Under the pieces are notes generated by a model. The model did not search any database. It worked only from the letters and a program-made list of their open reading frames with translations, and had not been told where the DNA came from. Below, piece by piece: positions 26,054-34,100 of a DNA stretch of 64,000 nt; position 1 is the first letter of the stretch, and the number at the start of each line of letters is the position of its first letter. Position numbers and translations under genes: made by a program. The stretch covers positions 10,666 through 74,665 of the forward strand of contig JACKBM010000030.1 of the NCBI GenBank assembly GCA_020634575.1, in the 5' to 3' direction. The stretch comes from Ardenticatenales bacterium (lineage in GTDB: Bacteria; Chloroflexota; Anaerolineae; Promineifilales; Promineifilaceae).

Positions 26054-26944
26054 ATGGCAACTGATTTTTCATTTGACGACAAAGGGAATGTAAGACCGAA
26101 AGCGGAGGAGGCGGCTGCCCCTCAAAAAAGCAATCCGCCGCTGACCATGTCTGAGGTCAAGGGACAGTTAAAGCCCAATACCCTGAACCGGATGCAGCAG
26201 ACGTTGGGCAACCAGGCTGTGCAGCGGCTCATCGCCCAGCGCAGTGGTGGCGAGGGCGCGTCCGAGCTGGACGACGAGACCAGCAGCGCCATCAACAACC
26301 GGCGCGGCCAGGGTGGCCAGCTTGATGAAGGGATGGCCGCCAAAGCCGGTGCAGCTATGGGCCAGGATTTTAGCAATGTCAACGTGCACACGGATAGCCA
26401 GGCTGACAATCTCAGCCGGGCCGTCAACGCCAAGGCGTTCACCGTGGGCAATGATGTCTTCTTCAAGCAAGGTGAATACAGCCCGAGCACGGCCAGTGGT
26501 CAGCACCTCATTGCCCATGAACTGACCCACGTGGTGCAGCAAGGGGCCAGCACACCCAATGTCCAGGGCAAGATGACCGTTAATGACCCCAACGACGCCT
26601 TTGAAAAAGAGGCGGATTCCGTGGCGGATTCGGTCATGAAGATGGACGAAGACGAAATGGTCCAGGGCAAGGCTGACGTGCAACGAGATGCCATGGAAGA
26701 AGACGAGATGGTCCAGGGCAAAGCGGATGTCCAGCGCCAGGAAGAAGATGAGCTGCTTCAGGGCAAGCAAGAGGTGCAACGCCAGGAAGAAGACGAATTG
26801 CTCCAGGGCAAGCAAGAGGTGCAGCGTCAGGAAGAAGATGAACTGCTCCAGGGCAAGGCGGATGTGCAGCGCGATGCCATGGAAGAAGACGAGATGGTTC
26901 AAGGTAAAGCCGATATTCAGCGCCACGAGGAGCACGATCTCTAG
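26054..26944 (+). CDS. DUF4157 eCIS protein with HExxH motif and six acidic QGK-x-VQR repeats
   Basis: A 296-aa protein. Residues ~40-62 (LNRMQQTLGNQAVQRLIAQ) are the leader typical of eCIS-associated DUF4157 proteins. Residues ~88-168 are the DUF4157 domain, with HELTH at 155-159, a zinc-metallopeptidase-like HExxH. Residues ~199-296 are six repeats of 15-17 aa of the form EDEMVQGKADVQR or EDELLQGKQEVQR. The VQR element recurs ~20 times in the 1198-aa protein of the same operon. DUF4157 is widely linked to eCIS cargo or loading; here no separate toxin domain is fused, so it may be an adaptor or a protease. The acidic repeats are near-identical at DNA level. Confidence 0.88.
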   Translation: MATDFSFDDKGNVRPKAEEAAAPQKSNPPLTMSEVKGQLKPNTLNRMQQTLGNQAVQRLIAQRSGGEGASELDDETSSAINNRRGQGGQLDEGMAAKAGAAMGQDFSNVNVHTDSQADNLSRAVNAKAFTVGNDVFFKQGEYSPSTASGQHLIAHELTHVVQQGASTPNVQGKMTVNDPNDAFEKEADSVADSVMKMDEDEMVQGKADVQRDAMEEDEMVQGKADVQRQEEDELLQGKQEVQRQEEDELLQGKQEVQRQEEDELLQGKADVQRDAMEEDEMVQGKADIQRHEEHDL

Positions 26945-26971
26945 AACGGCGTTTAGCTAACCGGATTTCTT

Positions 26972-27826
26972 ATGATTACCGATCTTGACGAGACCATTCG
27001 CAACATTCTCCGGGCAGAGCTTCCTATCAAAAACGGGGAGATCGACGTCAAATTTGACCAGCCCAAGCGGGAATGGAGCGCCCGGCTCAACAAACCGACC
27101 ATCAATCTTTATCTGTATGATGTGCGGGAAAACAATGTGTTGCGTACCCACCAGTGGGAGCGCATGCCACCGAAAAATGGCAAGCTCAACATTGCTGAGA
27201 TGAAGCGGACACCGCTGCGGGTGGATTGTTTTTACATGATGACGGTCTGGGCTTCGGAGCCGGAAGATGAACACCGCTTGCTGACACGTAGCATGCTGGC
27301 CCTCTTCCGCCACCCCGTCCTGCCTAAACCAATGATGGCCGGCTCATTGGACCAGCAGCCCTACGAGTTGCGTTCCAAGCTGGCCAGCCATGACAAGCTG
27401 ACCAATCCGGCCGAAGTGTGGAGCGCCCTGGATAATGAGATTCGCCCCAGTGTCTCCTACATCGTCACGCTGGCGCTGGATCCCTGGACCGAGATCGAGG
27501 GGCCGGTGGTGCGCAACTTCACTATTCGCACCGGCCGCGCCTCCCGCTTACCGGATTACCAGGAACTGGACGAGGATGGCCGCCTGGCCGACAAACATTA
27601 CGTCGGCGGCACCGTGCGTTCCAAGAGCAAAGATAAGGAGCCGCTGGGCGGTGTCCAGGTCGCGGTCAAGGGAACTGGCTTTTTTGCCACGACAGACGGC
27701 GACGGCCAGTTTACGCTCGGCCCCCTGTTGGATGGCGAACATACCCTGGTGGCCTGGCCAGAGAAGGGTAAACCGATTGAGAAGAAGGTCGATGTCCCAG
27801 GCAGCGACTTTGATTTGGAAATGTAG
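26972..27826 (+). CDS. DUF4255 cap/terminator protein (Pvc16-like) with C-terminal CarboxypepD_reg-like domain
   Basis: A 284-aa protein. Residues 1-190 match the Pvc16 N-terminal family (ITDLDETIRNILRAELP, INLYLYDVRENNVLR, RTPLRVDCFYMMTVW, LLTRSMLALFRHPVLP), which in PVC/Afp particles caps the tube end and helps terminate sheath assembly. Residues ~205-284 form a carboxypeptidase-regulatory-like beta-sandwich (GGTVRSKSKDKEPLGGVQVAV, TDGDGQFTLGPL, GEHTLVAW). Fusion of this domain to Pvc16 occurs in other eCIS. It is placed directly before the sheath gene, whereas in Afp the cap gene is last. Confidence 0.88.
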   Translation: MITDLDETIRNILRAELPIKNGEIDVKFDQPKREWSARLNKPTINLYLYDVRENNVLRTHQWERMPPKNGKLNIAEMKRTPLRVDCFYMMTVWASEPEDEHRLLTRSMLALFRHPVLPKPMMAGSLDQQPYELRSKLASHDKLTNPAEVWSALDNEIRPSVSYIVTLALDPWTEIEGPVVRNFTIRTGRASRLPDYQELDEDGRLADKHYVGGTVRSKSKDKEPLGGVQVAVKGTGFFATTDGDGQFTLGPLLDGEHTLVAWPEKGKPIEKKVDVPGSDFDLEM

Positions 27827-27877
27827 TTTGAGTAGGGTGGCACTCCCCGGCGCGGCGAGGTCACTGCAGGAGATGTG

Positions 27878-27937
27878 ATGAGCAGAACAACTGACGGTCA
27901 GACGCGCGCCCCGCCGCGAGTTCATGAACCCCCATGA
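27878..27937 (+). other. Possible 19-codon leader ORF in the 206-bp gap before the sheath gene
   Basis: An ATG at 27878 has AGGAG upstream and opens a 19-codon frame (SRTTDGQTRAPPRVHEPP after Met) that ends in the ACCGGCCGGT palindrome region. A short stem (CACCA/TGGTG type) with a run of T lies near 27980-27995. This could be a leader controlling the abundant sheath and tube genes, or chance. Confidence 0.25.
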
Positions 27938-28032
27938 CCGGCCGGTGCCCCTGACCGACCACTCGTTTTTCGTTAACTCCACCATTTTTGGTGCAAAAAT
28001 GAGCCTGTGTATTAATTCTTAAGGAGAGAAAC

Positions 28033-29583
28033 ATGGCTACAAGTTACCAGACTAAGGCCCCAGGTGTCTATGTCGAGGAACTCCAAAGCGCGGTTAAACC
28101 AATCGCGGCCGTAGGGACATCCATTACGGCGTTCGTCGGCATCACAGCTGAGGCGAGCCGGAAGGCGCTGAACCCCGAAACCGGGGCCCGCGAACCGGTT
28201 GAATCCCGTCTTAACAAGGCCACCCTGGTCACCAGCTGGACCCAATACGTGGATACCTTTGGTGGCTTCCTGGCTGATGCCTATCTGCCGGATGCTGTCT
28301 ATGGTTTCTACAACAACGGTGGTGGCCCCTGCTACGTCGTCAGTTTACGGGCCGTCGCAGAAGATGCTTCCAACGCCAAATCAGCTTCGGTTGACGTGAC
28401 GGCTGGTGGCAAGAAAGCGTTCACCGTTACGGCGACCACCGCCGGCGAGAGCGGCAACAACCTCTCGGTCACCGTCAAGAATGACGTCGACAAAGATGGT
28501 AAGCCCACTGGCACCTTCTCCCTGACCATCGGCGGCGAGACCAAAGCGGGTCTGGCGATGAAGAAAGGCGACGGTCATGTTGGCGATGCTGAATTTGCCG
28601 CCGCCTCGATCAGTGGCGTGACCGGCACGGCCGCCCCGGATGATGGCACCTACAACCTCTCCGGTGGTGGTATGCCCCCGCTGGATGTGGCCGATTTCGT
28701 TGGTGATGCCCTCGAGCGTACCGGCCTGGCCGGCCTCGAAGCGCTGGATGACGTCAGCCTGTTGGCCTGCCCGGATATCTTCTCCGGCTACGATGGCTCC
28801 GACAAGGCAAAAGAGCGCGTTAAATCCATTCAGACCGCGATGATTACCCATTGCGAATTGATGGGCTACCGCTTTGCCCTGCTGGATACCCCGCCCGGGA
28901 TGAATGCCCAGCAAGCCAAAGAATGGCGCAACTATTGCAACTATGACACGTCCTATGCGGCGATGTACTATCCCTGGATCACGGTTCCGGATCTGACCGG
29001 CAGCGACAGCACCAGCCGTAACATTCCGCCCAGCGGTTATGTGGTTGGCGTCTACAACCGGACGGACTCCGAGCGCGGCGTTCACAAGGCCCCGGCCAAC
29101 GAAATCGTCCGCGGCGCCATCGACCTGGAGCTGAACCTCTCCCGTGGTGAGCAGGATACGCTCAACCCGATTGGTGTGAACTGCATCCGTGCCTTCACCG
29201 GCCGGGGCATCCGCATCTGGGGCGCTCGTACGCTCAGCAGCGACACATCCTGGCGTTACATCAACGTCCGCCGTCTCTTCATCATGATTGAGGCGTCGAT
29301 GGATCAGGGTCTGCAATGGGTGGTCTTCGAGCCGAACGACTATGACCTCTGGCAGCGGGTTCGCCGCGACGTCACGACCTTCCTGCGGATGGTCTGGCGC
29401 AGTGGCGCGCTCTTCGGCCGGACTGAGGATGAAGCCTTCTATGTGAAGGTGGACGAAGAACTCAATCCGTCTGAAGTCCGCGACCTGGGTATGTTGATCA
29501 TCGAGGCAGGTGTCTGCCCGGTGAAACCGGCCGAATTCGTCATCTTCCGGATTAGCCAGTGGGCTGGTCCGAACGCTGGCTAA
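28033..29583 (+). CDS. Contractile sheath protein
   Basis: A 516-aa phage tail sheath-family protein and the only sheath in the locus. The N-terminus YQTKAPGVYVEELQSAVKPIAAVGTSITAFVG is the strand-exchange arm and first domain. Residues ~110-215 form a variable beta-rich insertion exposed on the outside in this family. The C-terminal core (INVRRLFIMIEASMDQGLQW, VFEPNDYDLWQRV, GMLIIEAGVCPVKPAEFVIFRISQW) is the part that contacts the tube. AGGAGAG precedes the ATG. Afp and PVC carry several sheath paralogues; one here points to a simpler particle. Confidence 0.97.
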   Translation: MATSYQTKAPGVYVEELQSAVKPIAAVGTSITAFVGITAEASRKALNPETGAREPVESRLNKATLVTSWTQYVDTFGGFLADAYLPDAVYGFYNNGGGPCYVVSLRAVAEDASNAKSASVDVTAGGKKAFTVTATTAGESGNNLSVTVKNDVDKDGKPTGTFSLTIGGETKAGLAMKKGDGHVGDAEFAAASISGVTGTAAPDDGTYNLSGGGMPPLDVADFVGDALERTGLAGLEALDDVSLLACPDIFSGYDGSDKAKERVKSIQTAMITHCELMGYRFALLDTPPGMNAQQAKEWRNYCNYDTSYAAMYYPWITVPDLTGSDSTSRNIPPSGYVVGVYNRTDSERGVHKAPANEIVRGAIDLELNLSRGEQDTLNPIGVNCIRAFTGRGIRIWGARTLSSDTSWRYINVRRLFIMIEASMDQGLQWVVFEPNDYDLWQRVRRDVTTFLRMVWRSGALFGRTEDEAFYVKVDEELNPSEVRDLGMLIIEAGVCPVKPAEFVIFRISQWAGPNAG

Positions 29584-29618
29584 ACTTAACATGAAGAGCA
29601 TAATCTTGGAGGTACAAA

Positions 29619-30086
29619 ATGCCTGCTGCTCATAATATGGTAGATACCGCTCGTGAAGACCCGCTTGTTGGGTTCCATTTCGCCGTTGAGATCCAGGGCA
29701 TGGTGTCCGGTTATTTCACCGAATGCTCCGGTCTGGGTTCCGAAAATGAAGTGATCGAACACAAGGTCGTCAACGAGAAAGGCGTCGAAGTTGTTCTCAA
29801 GATCCCGGGCCGCCTGAAGTGGGAGAATATCGTGCTGAAGCGCGGTATCACCAGCAACATGGACATCTGGGAATGGCGTAAAATGGTTGAAGACGGTGAC
29901 GTCGCTGGCGCTCGCCAGAACGGTTCCGTCGTCATGTATGACCAGACCCTGGCTGAGGTCGCCCGTTGGAACTTTGAAAACGCGTGGCCCGTCAAGGTGA
30001 CCGGTCCTTCCGTCAAATCAGACGGCAATGAAATCGGGGTTGAGGAATTGACCATCGCCCACGAGTTCATTGAGCGTTTGGCATAA
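29619..30086 (+). CDS. Inner tube protein 1 (T4 gp19-like)
   Basis: A 155-aa tail tube protein: DPLVGFHFAVEIQGMVSGYFTECSGLGSENEVIEHK-type N-terminus, PGRLKWENIVLKRGI core and the ending EELTIAHEFIERLA. It should polymerise as the hexameric inner tube within the sheath. It is 35 nt after the sheath stop with GGAGG upstream, and is followed by a GNRA-loop hairpin that may set its high expression relative to downstream baseplate genes. Confidence 0.96.
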   Translation: MPAAHNMVDTAREDPLVGFHFAVEIQGMVSGYFTECSGLGSENEVIEHKVVNEKGVEVVLKIPGRLKWENIVLKRGITSNMDIWEWRKMVEDGDVAGARQNGSVVMYDQTLAEVARWNFENAWPVKVTGPSVKSDGNEIGVEELTIAHEFIERLA

Positions 30087-30098
30087 ATTGAATGGCAA

Positions 30099-30128
30099 GG
30101 CAGGCCGGCATGAAAATGCCGGCCTGCC
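30099..30128 (+). other. 13-bp hairpin with GAAA tetraloop after the tube gene
   Basis: The arms 30099-30111 and 30116-30128 are perfectly complementary (GGCAGGCCGGCAT type) and close a GAAA (GNRA) tetraloop. There is no following T tract. It starts 12 nt after the tube stop codon and probably works as an mRNA-stabilising or partial-termination element. Confidence 0.8.
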
Positions 30129-30149
30129 TCCTGCCGCGGCGGATCAACT

Positions 30150-30512
30150 ATGAGCTTTCAGATGGAATTTGATTTTGTCCTGCCACGGGGCTATGTGGAT
30201 GCGACAGGCCAATTGCACCGCGAAGGGCGCATGCGCCTGGCCACCACCCTGGATGAAGTGGAACCGGCCCAGGATCCACGGGTTCGGGCTAATGAAGCCT
30301 ACTTGCCAGTCCTGCTGCTGGCCCGCGTCGTGACCCGGCTCGGCAATCTGCCTGCAGTGACGCCGCGCGTGATCGAAGGGCTTTTTGCCTCGGACCTGGC
30401 CTATCTGGAAGATCTCTATCAACGCATCAACAGCAGTGAATCTGTGGTGGTCGGCGCGGTTTGTCCGCACTGCCAACAACAGTTCCAGCTGGAAGTGGCC
30501 CCGTTGGGCTAG
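30150..30512 (+). CDS. Tail assembly-type small protein with CxxC (eCIS)
   Basis: A 120-aa protein (FQMEFDFVLPRGYVDATGQLHREG, ARVVTRLGNLPAVTPRVIEGLFASDLAYLEDLYQRIN, CPHCQQQFQLEV). The organisation, between two tube genes, and the LPxxVIExLFxxDLxYLxxLYxxIN core match the phage tail assembly/T4-gp-like small proteins common in eCIS clusters. The C-terminal CPHC is a single CxxC knuckle that could bind metal as a dimer. Its function is not known; a tube-initiation or chaperone role is an inference from position. Confidence 0.8.
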   Translation: MSFQMEFDFVLPRGYVDATGQLHREGRMRLATTLDEVEPAQDPRVRANEAYLPVLLLARVVTRLGNLPAVTPRVIEGLFASDLAYLEDLYQRINSSESVVVGAVCPHCQQQFQLEVAPLG

Positions 30513-30527
30513 GCCAGGAATAGATTA

Positions 30528-30707
30528 ATGGCCCGGAACAGCAGTTCAAATGAGCAGAGTACCCCGGCAAAGCAAGAGCAGGAACTCGTGCGCAAGGTAA
30601 CTGAAAGGGTGTATGAGATGATGATGCGCGAACTACGCATCGAATCTGAGCGCCAGCGTTTCAGTGACAAAATCACGGCGCAGACCAGGCGACCAGGAGG
30701 GTGGTGA
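30528..30707 (+). CDS. 59-aa eCIS protein with EVYxxxxRxLRxExER helix
   Basis: A short gene that simple length cut-offs miss. The ATG at 30528 lies 15 nt after the previous stop and the TGA shares one base with the next gene's ATG (TGATG), so it is coupled. Residues 1-16 are polar and disordered; residues ~17-45 form a predicted amphipathic helix (ELVRKVTERVYEMMMRELRI, then ESERQRF). The same pattern recurs at the C-terminus of the 1198-aa protein downstream (10 of 22 aligned positions identical by eye). It occupies the slot of the small Afp6/Pvc6 protein. Confidence 0.8.
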   Translation: MARNSSSNEQSTPAKQEQELVRKVTERVYEMMMRELRIESERQRFSDKITAQTRRPGGW

Positions 30708-31147
30708 TGCCAGTTTCCCACAGAGCTTATCCCACCTTTCGCTTTATTGTCGAGATCAACGGCAAGGCGGTCGGGGCGTTTACGGAATGCACTATGCCGT
30801 CTCTGGAATGGGATATTCTGGATGTGGAAGAGGGCGGCCAAAATCGGTTCGTCCACAGCCTGCCTGGCCGGCGCAAGAAAGCGACGCTGACGCTGAAGAG
30901 TGGTATCGCCCTGGCGCCAGATATGCTGCGATGGTACAAGGATGCCCTCACAGAAAAGTGGCAGCCAGCACCTACCCGTTCTGTCACTATCAAATTGATG
31001 GATGAATACGGCACGCAGGTGATGTTAATGGGCATCGAGCGTTGTGTGCCGGTCAAATGGACCGGCCCCGCTTTGAAGCCGGATGAGAATGTCATCGCCA
31101 TCCAGACCCTTGAGCTGGCTTGCGGTGAAGTGAGTTGGGATATTTAG
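30707..31147 (+). CDS. Inner tube protein 2 (baseplate-proximal, gp19-like)
   Basis: A 146-aa second tube-family protein, divergent from tube 1 (YPTFRFIVEINGKAVGAFTEC, GRRKKATLTLKSGI, MLMGIERCVPVKWTGPALKP, IAIQTLELACGEVSWDI). In Afp/PVC the second tube protein forms the first ring on the baseplate. The ATG at 30707 follows GGAGGG at normal spacing; in-frame GTG codons just upstream are less likely. It carries three Cys, unlike tube 1. Confidence 0.93.
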   Translation: MPVSHRAYPTFRFIVEINGKAVGAFTECTMPSLEWDILDVEEGGQNRFVHSLPGRRKKATLTLKSGIALAPDMLRWYKDALTEKWQPAPTRSVTIKLMDEYGTQVMLMGIERCVPVKWTGPALKPDENVIAIQTLELACGEVSWDI

Positions 31148-31177
31148 CAGATCAGCTGATCTGTTTTGAGTTGACTT

Positions 31178-34100
31178 ATGGCTGGACGAACCAATCGACT
31201 CCTGCAGCGTGTACAGCGCCATGCCAACCTCTCGGTATTATTTCGCCGGGCAGGAGCACCTCGTACAGCCGGGGTGGCGTCAGCCTCGAATGTGGGCGGA
31301 CCGCGGGTACGGGCGACGACGTTGCCAGACTTTGTGAATGGCCAGCCAGCCGGGCAGCTGCCATTTGGTGAGACGATGCCAGCCGAGATGGTGGCGCCCG
31401 CAAGCGCGTATGCTGCCCCGGTGGCGCAGGCGTCAGCAGACGAGGCCATTCAACGCCAGATCGCCCAGGCAGAGCAATTTAGCCCTGTTGCCCCGGCCGG
31501 TCCCGCTATCACGCCGCCGTTACAACGGGCAGAATCACCATTGGTACGCCCGCCGGGCCAGTTGCCCGGTATCAGTACACCGATAGCTCCGGCAACCCCA
31601 GCGTCGCCCCCGGCATTCGCCCCGGTGACACCGCCGGTGCCATCTGCACCAACTGCCCCGACGCCGGCGGCTGCCGCGCCAACAGCTATGCCAGCCGTAG
31701 CGGCGCCAATCCAGCGTACAGCTGTGCAGGCTACAGCGGCGCCAATTCAGCGCGCTGAGTCACCGCTGGTCCGCGATCCGCAGCAGCTGCCGGGCCTGAG
31801 CGCCCCGGCTGCCAGCGTTGCGCCCGCGTCAACGCCGGCCACGAGCGGACCGGCCATTCAGCGTAGCCCCGTCCAACCGCCAGCGGCGCAGCCGCCAGTT
31901 GGACAACCAGCCGTGTCGTCGCCAATGGTGACACCCATTTCCGAGCAATCATTGGCAACACAACCCGCTGTGCCGGCAGCGCCGATCACGCCAGCCCAGC
32001 CAGCGCCAGGGCCGCAGCCCCGCGATCCGGCCCAACCGCCCCAGGCGGCGGCGCCAGTCCAGCGTCAGGCGGATGTGGCTGGGACGCCACCGGCTGCTGC
32101 ACCACCGGCACCTTCGGTGGATGCGCCCGCGTCGGCCGCGCCGTACCGGCCGGATCCCTACAACATGATGCCGGTTGAAGATCCGAACGCCACCATCGAA
32201 GATCCCAACGTCTGGAGCCGGCTCTCCAACATCATGCGCAAACACCAGGAACAGCCGGCCGATGCGCCAACTCGCAGGGCCAAGCCGGAAGCGCCCTGGT
32301 TGCAGCGGGCGGTAGAAGATCATCAGGAACGGATGCAACGGACGCCGCGCCGTAAGGCGCCGTCTGAGCGTTCCGCTGACGTGCAACGCGAGATCGAGCG
32401 GCCTGTGCAGCCGCGCGGCCCGCGCCGTTCTGAATTTACCTATTTGACCGGCCAGCCACCCGGCGCCACACCGCCGCTCCCGGGTTTGCCGGGCACACCA
32501 GCGGCCAGCACGCCGCTACAGCGCCAGCCGGAGGAACAGCCGGCTGCGCCAGACGAGTCGCCGAGCGAAACGCCGCCGGCTGTGGCTGAGGGCTTGGAGA
32601 CTGCGGCGCCGTTGGCGGCCACGCCAGACCAGGCAGCGCCGCCGGTACAACGTCTGGTCGAGCCACAACAAACACCAACTACAGAGGGGCCAGCAGCGCC
32701 AGGCGCCGTTGCCGCGGAATCGCCCGCAACCCAAATACAGCGCCAGGCAGAGCCGGAGTCAGCGGGGCCTGCTGAAACAGAAGCCGATGGCCTGATGGCG
32801 ACACCTGTGACATCTGGCGACGCGAGCTCGCAAGACGCCGCCGCGGCTATTGCGGCGGCTGAAAGTGCGCCTGCGCCTGACGCGCCGTCTCCGACAGCGG
32901 CTGTGCAGCGTCAGCCGGCTGAAGTGGCCGCCAACACACCGGCCGGTGAACCGGGTCTGCCGACACCCGTAACGGGCCAGACTGTGACCATACAACGCCA
33001 GGCTGAGCCAGGTCAATCGGCCCTTGCCGGTAGCCCTACAGTCAGTGAGCCTGAACATACTATTGAGCCCGCTGAGCAACCCGCTAGCCCGGCTGCAGAC
33101 GTGTCAGAGCAGATTCAGCGCCAGCCGGATGTGACGGCTGCCCCGCCAGGCGCAGCGCCCGGTGTGAGCGCGGCCATCGCCCGGGCCGAAGCCAGCCCGG
33201 CGACGGATATGCCGGGCGTAACGACGCCGGCAGGTCCCGCTGCGCCGGCAAGTGGGCTCGCGCCTGCGGCGCCGAGCAGGCCCGAAGCGGCAGCGCCGGC
33301 AGCGTCCGGGACACCCGGCGCTGTGCAGCGGACCCCCGCGCCCGAGCGGGCAGCTAGCGAACCGAATACACCAGTGGCCGCGCCGCTTCCGCCTCAGGCT
33401 GCGGGCGAGACCACGGTCATTGCCCGCCAGGTGGCTGCCGCGCCAACTTCGGGCGCGAGTTGGCCAACTGAGCAGACAGAAACAGCACCGCCGGCGACCA
33501 CTGCGGCATTGTCTACGGCGGCACCATTGGCGGAGACGCCATCTGCTGAAGTTTCAGATCTGCCCGTTGTTCGGGCCACAACGGCGCCGCTGCAACGGCA
33601 GGCGGAACCGGCCGGAACTGAACCCATGCCGGCCGCGGAGCAGGCTGCAACGACGCCGCCAATCGCCATCCAGCGGGCGGTAGACAGTCCGCCCCAACCA
33701 GCGACTGTGGCTCAACCTGAGTTTGTGAATGACGTACCGCCTGTTCTGCCGGCTGCGGAGCAAGCGCCAACGACGCCGATCACGGCAGCACCTATGCCCC
33801 AGGTGAGCCGGCAGGCTGAGGTGACGGCGCCGCCGGTCGGGCCTGCGCCGCTTGCGAACCAGCCGGCTTCGCCCGCTGAACCGCCAGTCGCTGGCCGGCC
33901 AATGGCCAGCCCAGCAGCTTCGCCTGAGCCAACTGCGCCCCACCAGCCCACAGCCGACTTATCTGAGTTGGACACTATCGTGCAGCGGGTGCCACAGACA
34001 CCAGCCGCGCCATCGGTGGCCGCACCACCGGCCCGGGCTGAGGCGCCGGCCGATAACCGCCCGTCGCTTGAATCGATCTGGCCTGTCGAACGCATTGATG

